DNA of 8,563 nt from positions 1 to 8,563 of the forward strand of contig DXJM01000385.1 of NCBI GenBank assembly GCA_019057355.1, given 5' to 3'. This document shows, one piece after another, positions 4,428 to 8,563 of the stretch. The notes beneath the pieces are model-generated. The model was not told the origin of the DNA, made no database searches, and worked only from the letters and a program-made list of their open reading frames with translations. The position numbers and the translations under genes are program-made. How positions within the stretch are numbered: position 1 is the first letter of the stretch; every line of letters starts with the position of its first letter. The stretch is from Promethearchaeota archaeon. Lineage in GTDB: Archaea > Asgardarchaeota > Lokiarchaeia > Sigyniarchaeales > SOKP01.

Positions 4428-7328
4428 GAAATCCCATATTATTCTCAAGAATTACATACAATATATAAAGATTTAAATACTGATCCCAATCAAGGTTTAA
4501 AAACGGAAGAAGCAAAAAAACGCTTAGAAGTGCATGGTTTCAATGAAATTCCAAAAGTATCTAAAGGTTTTATAAAGATCTATTTAGCCCCATTATTTAA
4601 TTGGCTAATTGTTATCTACTTAATTGGTTCATTGATAATGTTCATTTTTTCATTATTTGGTCAACAGGGATCATTTTTAACAATAGTGTTAACGTTATCC
4701 ATTGTTGCTCTTAATTGTGGAGTGGCAATTATTCAACAAATACGAGCTACAAAAAAGCTAAATGCTTTACGTGAACTATCTGCTCCAACGGCAACTATAA
4801 TCCGAGACGGTAAAAAGGCAGATATCATGGCAAAAAATATTGTAGTAGGGGATATTTTAATTATAAATCAAGGTGATAAAATACCCGCTGATGGACGTAT
4901 AATTGAATCTGCAAATCTGGAAATAAATGAAGCCTCCCTTACAGGTGAAAGTGAATCTGCTAAAAAAATTTCTGATGGAAGAGCGCTCAATTTTGAGAAG
5001 GAAATTACAATTGCAGAAAGAAAAAATATGGTATTTTATGGGACTTATGTCACTATAGGAAACGGTAAAGCAATAGTTATAAAGACAGGTTCAAACACGG
5101 AAATTGGAAAACTATCTTTACAATTAGAATCTGCGGGTACTAATGAAATTCCAATTCGCCAAAAAATGAATCATTTTGGAAAATGGTTAGGGATAATTGT
5201 AATGGGAATGTGGGGTATATTAACGCTTATTAAATTTATTGAACTTTTTTTTACGAATGAATTATACAACTTTGATATCATTGGTTATTTAAATTCTACA
5301 ATGGATTTAATGCCTATTAATTTACCTTTAGTTACAACTATCGTGCTCCTAACTGGTATTGTAGCAATGGCACATCAAGGAGTAATCATTCGTAATATTG
5401 CCTCAGTTGATAGTTTAGGAAGAGTTAGTGTTGTCTGTTCAGATAAAACAGGAACTTTAACTAAAAATCAAATGAGCGTACAATATATATGGACAAATGG
5501 CTCAGTTTTTAAAGTAACGGGTAGTGGATATTCACCTGAAGGAGAGATAATTAAAATTGATGACCCAAAAAATCCCGAATACATAAAACATGTAGAAGAT
5601 CATCCACAACTCAAATTAATGCTAATTTCGGGATTCCTAAACAATAATTCTGCACTTGTAAAGAATGAAATAGACATTGGAGGAAAAATTATCCCAATAT
5701 GGAATGTAGTAGGATCTCCAACAGAAGGGGCGTTAATGGTATTATTTCAAAAAGGTATGGGAGACTATATCTTAACAGATTATGACCATATTAAGCAATA
5801 TCCTTTTGACTCAAACTTGAAAAGAATGACAAAAGTCTTCAGAAAAGAGGAAAAATTTTATGCATTTACTAAAGGTGCATCAGAATATTTGTTCCCATTA
5901 TGCTCGAAAATATTTTATAAAGATACAAGTATTGAATTTACTGAAAATCTAAAAAAAGAAATCAAAGATGAGATTAATAATTATGCAAATCAAGGATATA
6001 GGATTTTAAGTGTATGTTATAAAGAATTTTATGCTTTGCCTTCCCATACTGATAATGATAGAAGTAATTTTGAAACCGATTCTACGTATTTGGGTTTTGT
6101 AACAATTTTAGACCCCCCTCGAGAAGGAGTAAAACAATCAGTCGAAGCATGTAATGATGCTGGAATAGATGTTGTTATGATAACTGGAGATTCCCCTGAT
6201 ACAGCAAAATCTATTGCAAAAAAAATTTCTATTATTAAAGATCAAGATGAAATTGTTATTGAAGGAAAAGATATTAAAGAGGCAATTCAGTCAACTCAAT
6301 TTGATAAAATTAAAGTTTTTGCCCGTGTTTCTCCAGATCACAAGCAAGACATTGTGAAAAAATATAAAGAAGAAAAAAGAGTAGTAGCGATGACGGGAGA
6401 TGGTGTAAATGATGCCTTGGCCCTTAATTTAGCAGATGCAGGAATTGCGATGGGTATCACTGGAACAGATGTGGCAAAAGAAGCCTCTGATATGGTGATT
6501 TCTGATGATTCATTTAACTCAATATTAACGGGAATCCACCAAGGGAGGGGCATTTTTGCTCGAATTAGAGCTTTAGTTGTTTTTTTTGTTTGCATTAATG
6601 TTTTTGAAGGTTTAGTCCAAGTTTTTTTATTTATCATATTGGATCTTCCCTTTTGGGTAAGTCCTAACTCTCAATATTATCTAATGTGGATTTTTCTTTC
6701 CATTACCGTACATTTATTTCCAGGTCTTGGTCTAACATTTGATAAGACGTCTAAAGATGTCATGAAAGAAAAGCCAAAAGATTCAGAAGAAATATTATCT
6801 AGAAATACATTAATTTTAATGATAACTTATGGAATATTGCTTTCTATTACTATGTTAATTACATATTTCATATGCTATACCCAAATATATCCCGTTTTTG
6901 ATACAAATTATAATTTTGGAATTCTCAATGATGCTTATCTTTATTCTCCTATTACCTATGAAGCTGGTACAGAAAGACATGTTGCAAAGACATTAACGAT
7001 GTTAATGGTTGTTCTGTTCATATGTGAATCGTTTTTAATTCTTCAAATTAGGCGTCCAAATAAATCAGTCATAAAAGCATTTAAAGAGGATCATAATATT
7101 ATGATTTATATTATATTTTTAGTGCTTTTTTCATTATTATTGGCATTAATGTACATCCCTTACTTACAAGTAAACCTGACGATGACATTAGATGGAAAAC
7201 CTTACACGTTTAGCTTGATGTATCTTACAGCACTTGATTGGTTAGTTTGTCTGATTATTTCTCTCTTCTGTATTATATCATTTGAGATTATCAAATATAT
7301 CTCTCGTAGAAGAGGTATAATTTTTTAA
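4425..7328 (+). CDS. P-type (P2-like) cation-transporting ATPase, paralog 2
   Basis: 967-aa membrane pump, collinear with paralog 1 along its whole length. Order: N-terminal cation-ATPase head (1-55), M1-M2 (56-105), actuator TGES 173-176, M3-M4 (251-312), CSDKTGT with phospho-Asp D340, nucleotide domain with GSPTEGAL near 430-437, FDSNLKRM 461-468 and KGAS 483-486, DPPR 563-566, TGD 587-589, GDGVND 658-663, M5-M10 (about 714-956). All catalytic residues are present. Substrate residues depart from known P2 pumps in the same way as the upstream paralog: M4 PINLP (297-301), M5 N725-x2-E728, M6 S759 and H763 at the SERCA N796/D800 positions, M8 E868. Retention in two diverged copies argues for function rather than decay. 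It differs from paralog 1 in a longer M7-M8 loop (about 819-853) and a standard DPPR. The start is fixed by GAGG at 4413-4416. Transported substrate and direction are unknown. Confidence 0.94.
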   Translation: MEIPYYSQELHTIYKDLNTDPNQGLKTEEAKKRLEVHGFNEIPKVSKGFIKIYLAPLFNWLIVIYLIGSLIMFIFSLFGQQGSFLTIVLTLSIVALNCGVAIIQQIRATKKLNALRELSAPTATIIRDGKKADIMAKNIVVGDILIINQGDKIPADGRIIESANLEINEASLTGESESAKKISDGRALNFEKEITIAERKNMVFYGTYVTIGNGKAIVIKTGSNTEIGKLSLQLESAGTNEIPIRQKMNHFGKWLGIIVMGMWGILTLIKFIELFFTNELYNFDIIGYLNSTMDLMPINLPLVTTIVLLTGIVAMAHQGVIIRNIASVDSLGRVSVVCSDKTGTLTKNQMSVQYIWTNGSVFKVTGSGYSPEGEIIKIDDPKNPEYIKHVEDHPQLKLMLISGFLNNNSALVKNEIDIGGKIIPIWNVVGSPTEGALMVLFQKGMGDYILTDYDHIKQYPFDSNLKRMTKVFRKEEKFYAFTKGASEYLFPLCSKIFYKDTSIEFTENLKKEIKDEINNYANQGYRILSVCYKEFYALPSHTDNDRSNFETDSTYLGFVTILDPPREGVKQSVEACNDAGIDVVMITGDSPDTAKSIAKKISIIKDQDEIVIEGKDIKEAIQSTQFDKIKVFARVSPDHKQDIVKKYKEEKRVVAMTGDGVNDALALNLADAGIAMGITGTDVAKEASDMVISDDSFNSILTGIHQGRGIFARIRALVVFFVCINVFEGLVQVFLFIILDLPFWVSPNSQYYLMWIFLSITVHLFPGLGLTFDKTSKDVMKEKPKDSEEILSRNTLILMITYGILLSITMLITYFICYTQIYPVFDTNYNFGILNDAYLYSPITYEAGTERHVAKTLTMLMVVLFICESFLILQIRRPNKSVIKAFKEDHNIMIYIIFLVLFSLLLALMYIPYLQVNLTMTLDGKPYTFSLMYLTALDWLVCLIISLFCIISFEIIKYISRRRGIIF

Positions 7329-7358
7329 CTCTTTTTTTTCCTATGTTTTTTCTTTTTT
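7321..7358 (+). terminator. Cluster of four T-tracts ending the ATPase paralog 2 gene
   Basis: T-runs of 6 (7321-7326, overlapping the stop codon), 8 (7332-7339), 6 (7346-7351) and 6 (7353-7358) lie within 38 bp, followed by eight A. This is a strong candidate for U-tract-driven termination in archaea. Confidence 0.55.
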
Positions 7359-7385
7359 AAAAAAAATTTAAAATAAATTGTATGG

Positions 7386-7394
7386 TATATTTAA
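7386..7394 (+). promoter_or_regulatory. Candidate TATA box of the DUF362 gene
   Basis: TATATTTAA is box-A-like and would start transcription near 7416, giving a leader of about 25 nt that contains the GGTG site at 7430-7433. Confidence 0.35.
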
Positions 7395-7429
7395 CTAATA
7401 TGAATGTTTATGACATTTATTCTAATTTT

Positions 7430-7433
7430 GGTG
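7430..7433 (+). promoter_or_regulatory. Ribosome-binding site GGTG supporting the GTG start at 7441
   Basis: GGTG lies 7 nt before the GTG at 7441. The only in-frame codons between the upstream stop (TAA, 7423-7425) and 7441 are five that are not start codons. The next in-frame ATG is codon 35, inside the conserved domain, so GTG must be the start. Confidence 0.6.
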
Positions 7434-7440
7434 TAATTAC

Positions 7441-8563
7441 GTGAGTAAATCAATAGTATCTGTTATAAAATATGAAAAACCTCTCGAATCTGTACGCGAA
7501 GTAATTGAATTAGCAAATGGTTTTGAAAATCTTAAACCTGACATGCGAGTGTTCATTAAACCAAATATCGTTTATTGGAATCGCTATTGTGATTTTCCTA
7601 AATGGGGTGTTCTAACCACATCCCGAGTGATTGAAGATGCAGTAATTCTCCTAAAAGAGAAAGGAATTGAGGATATTACAATCGGGGAAGGTATTATTAC
7701 TGAAAATCCTAATGATAAAGAAACGCCTGCTGACGCTTTTGAAAAATTGGGTTATAATTTTCTAAAAGAAAAATATAATATTAAAGTATATAACATTTTT
7801 GATAGAAAATTCGAAAAAATTAATTTAACCCAAGATTTAACGGTAAAAATGAATTCTGACATGTTAAATTCAGATTTTGTTATTGATATTCCAGTACTTA
7901 AAACTCATGCTCAATGCGTCGTAAGTCTGGGTATTAAAAATTTAAAAGGTTTAATCAGCATACCCTCAAGAAAAAAGTTCCATAGTGCTGATCCGGAGAG
8001 AGATTTAGATTATAATGTTGCACAATTAGCTAATAAAATTCCTCCAAATTTAACCATTATAGATGGAATTTATACCCTTGAGAGAGGTCCAGCAATGGAT
8101 GGTAAAGCACATCGCAGCAACATTTTAATTGCATCAACGGATATATTATCAACAGATCTTGTTGGATCGAATTTATTGGGAATTGATCCAATAGCCGTTC
8201 CCCATCTAGTTCAAGCAGCAAAAGACCGAAATAGAAAAGTAGATCTCTCTGATATTGAATTAAAAGGGCAAAAAATTGAAAATCTGGCTTCTCCTCATGA
8301 GTGGGATTATGTATATGCTGGTGATAATGACTTACCATTACCTTATCAGAAAGCAGGAATTTCGGGCATTAAATATCACAAATATGACAAGAGCATGTGC
8401 ACGTATTGTTCCATGTTAAATGGAATCCTTCTAGTTGCTATAAAATCCGCTTATAAAGGCAAACCTTTTAACAATGTTGAAATTTTAACAGGAAAATCTA
8501 TGGAACCTTCTCCGGGTATGAATAAGACAATTTTAGTTGGGCAATGTCAAATTAATAAAAATA
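7441..8563 (+). CDS. DUF362 family protein, 3' end outside the window
   Basis: 374 codons are visible with no stop; the C-terminus is cut by the window edge. The start is GTG, fixed by a GGTG site and an upstream in-frame stop. DUF362 signatures occur in order: KPN (40-42), a GIEDITIGEG strand-turn near 75-84, PVLKTH (151-156) followed by GIKNLKG (164-170), IDG (207-209), ERGPAMDG (214-221), ASTD (231-234), D239 and LLGIDP (245-250). After the core domain comes a segment with C320-x2-C323 and a later C369 in VGQC, a possible metal or Fe-S site. No ferredoxin-type 4Fe-4S cluster motif, signal peptide or membrane segment is visible, so it is probably cytoplasmic. DUF362 proteins are widespread in anaerobes and archaea but their biochemistry is largely unsettled, so no reaction is assigned. 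It appears to be transcribed separately from the ATPase genes. Confidence 0.88.
   Translation, partial: MSKSIVSVIKYEKPLESVREVIELANGFENLKPDMRVFIKPNIVYWNRYCDFPKWGVLTTSRVIEDAVILLKEKGIEDITIGEGIITENPNDKETPADAFEKLGYNFLKEKYNIKVYNIFDRKFEKINLTQDLTVKMNSDMLNSDFVIDIPVLKTHAQCVVSLGIKNLKGLISIPSRKKFHSADPERDLDYNVAQLANKIPPNLTIIDGIYTLERGPAMDGKAHRSNILIASTDILSTDLVGSNLLGIDPIAVPHLVQAAKDRNRKVDLSDIELKGQKIENLASPHEWDYVYAGDNDLPLPYQKAGISGIKYHKYDKSMCTYCSMLNGILLVAIKSAYKGKPFNNVEILTGKSMEPSPGMNKTILVGQCQINKN

Noticed and set aside
6338..6637. Minus-strand ORF of 99 codons, with similar ones at 1430-1756, 2858-3076 and 8057-8338.
   Set aside because: All lie inside strongly supported plus-strand genes, have no recognisable domain and look like shadow frames.

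Overview
The window reads as part of an archaeal chromosome of low G+C content. The archaeal call rests on four things: a gene resembling transcription factor B (TFB/TFIIB), a box-A-like TATA element about 26 bp upstream of an ATG, GGTG/GAGG ribosome-binding sites, and T-tract gene ends without obvious GC hairpins. Extreme A+T richness, a divergent TFB-like protein, P-type ATPase paralogs and a DUF362 protein together would fit an Asgard archaeon such as a Lokiarchaeia member. That placement is inference; no marker gene is present to prove it.

Layout, all on the + strand: (1) a 301-aa TFB-like factor (46-951) with a possibly leaderless promoter; (2) a complete P-type cation-ATPase-like pump (start probably 1107, end 3965); (3) a 459-bp gap with strong T-tracts, a roughly 220-bp island of gene-like base composition holding a doubtful 41-codon ORF, and an AT-rich promoter zone that ends in a perfect dyad reaching into the next start codon; (4) a second complete P-type ATPase of the same subfamily (4425-7328); (5) a DUF362 protein starting with GTG at 7441 and cut off by the window end.

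The most interesting content is the pair of ATPases. The catalytic machinery of both is intact (TGES, DKTGT, KGA, TGD, GDGxND), and overall they look like type-II (P2) pumps with ten membrane segments. The ion-binding motifs of the membrane domain are altered in the same way in both: the M4 PEGLP motif is PVNLP/PINLP, and the M6 aspartate position holds histidine, while M5 keeps NxxE and M8 has a shared Glu. This points to an unusual, uncharacterised P-type ATPase group whose substrate cannot be read from known families.

The four genes appear to be separate transcription units rather than one operon: each has its own promoter-like element, and T-runs follow each of the first three. A functional link between the TFB-like factor and the pumps is possible, but only proximity supports it.
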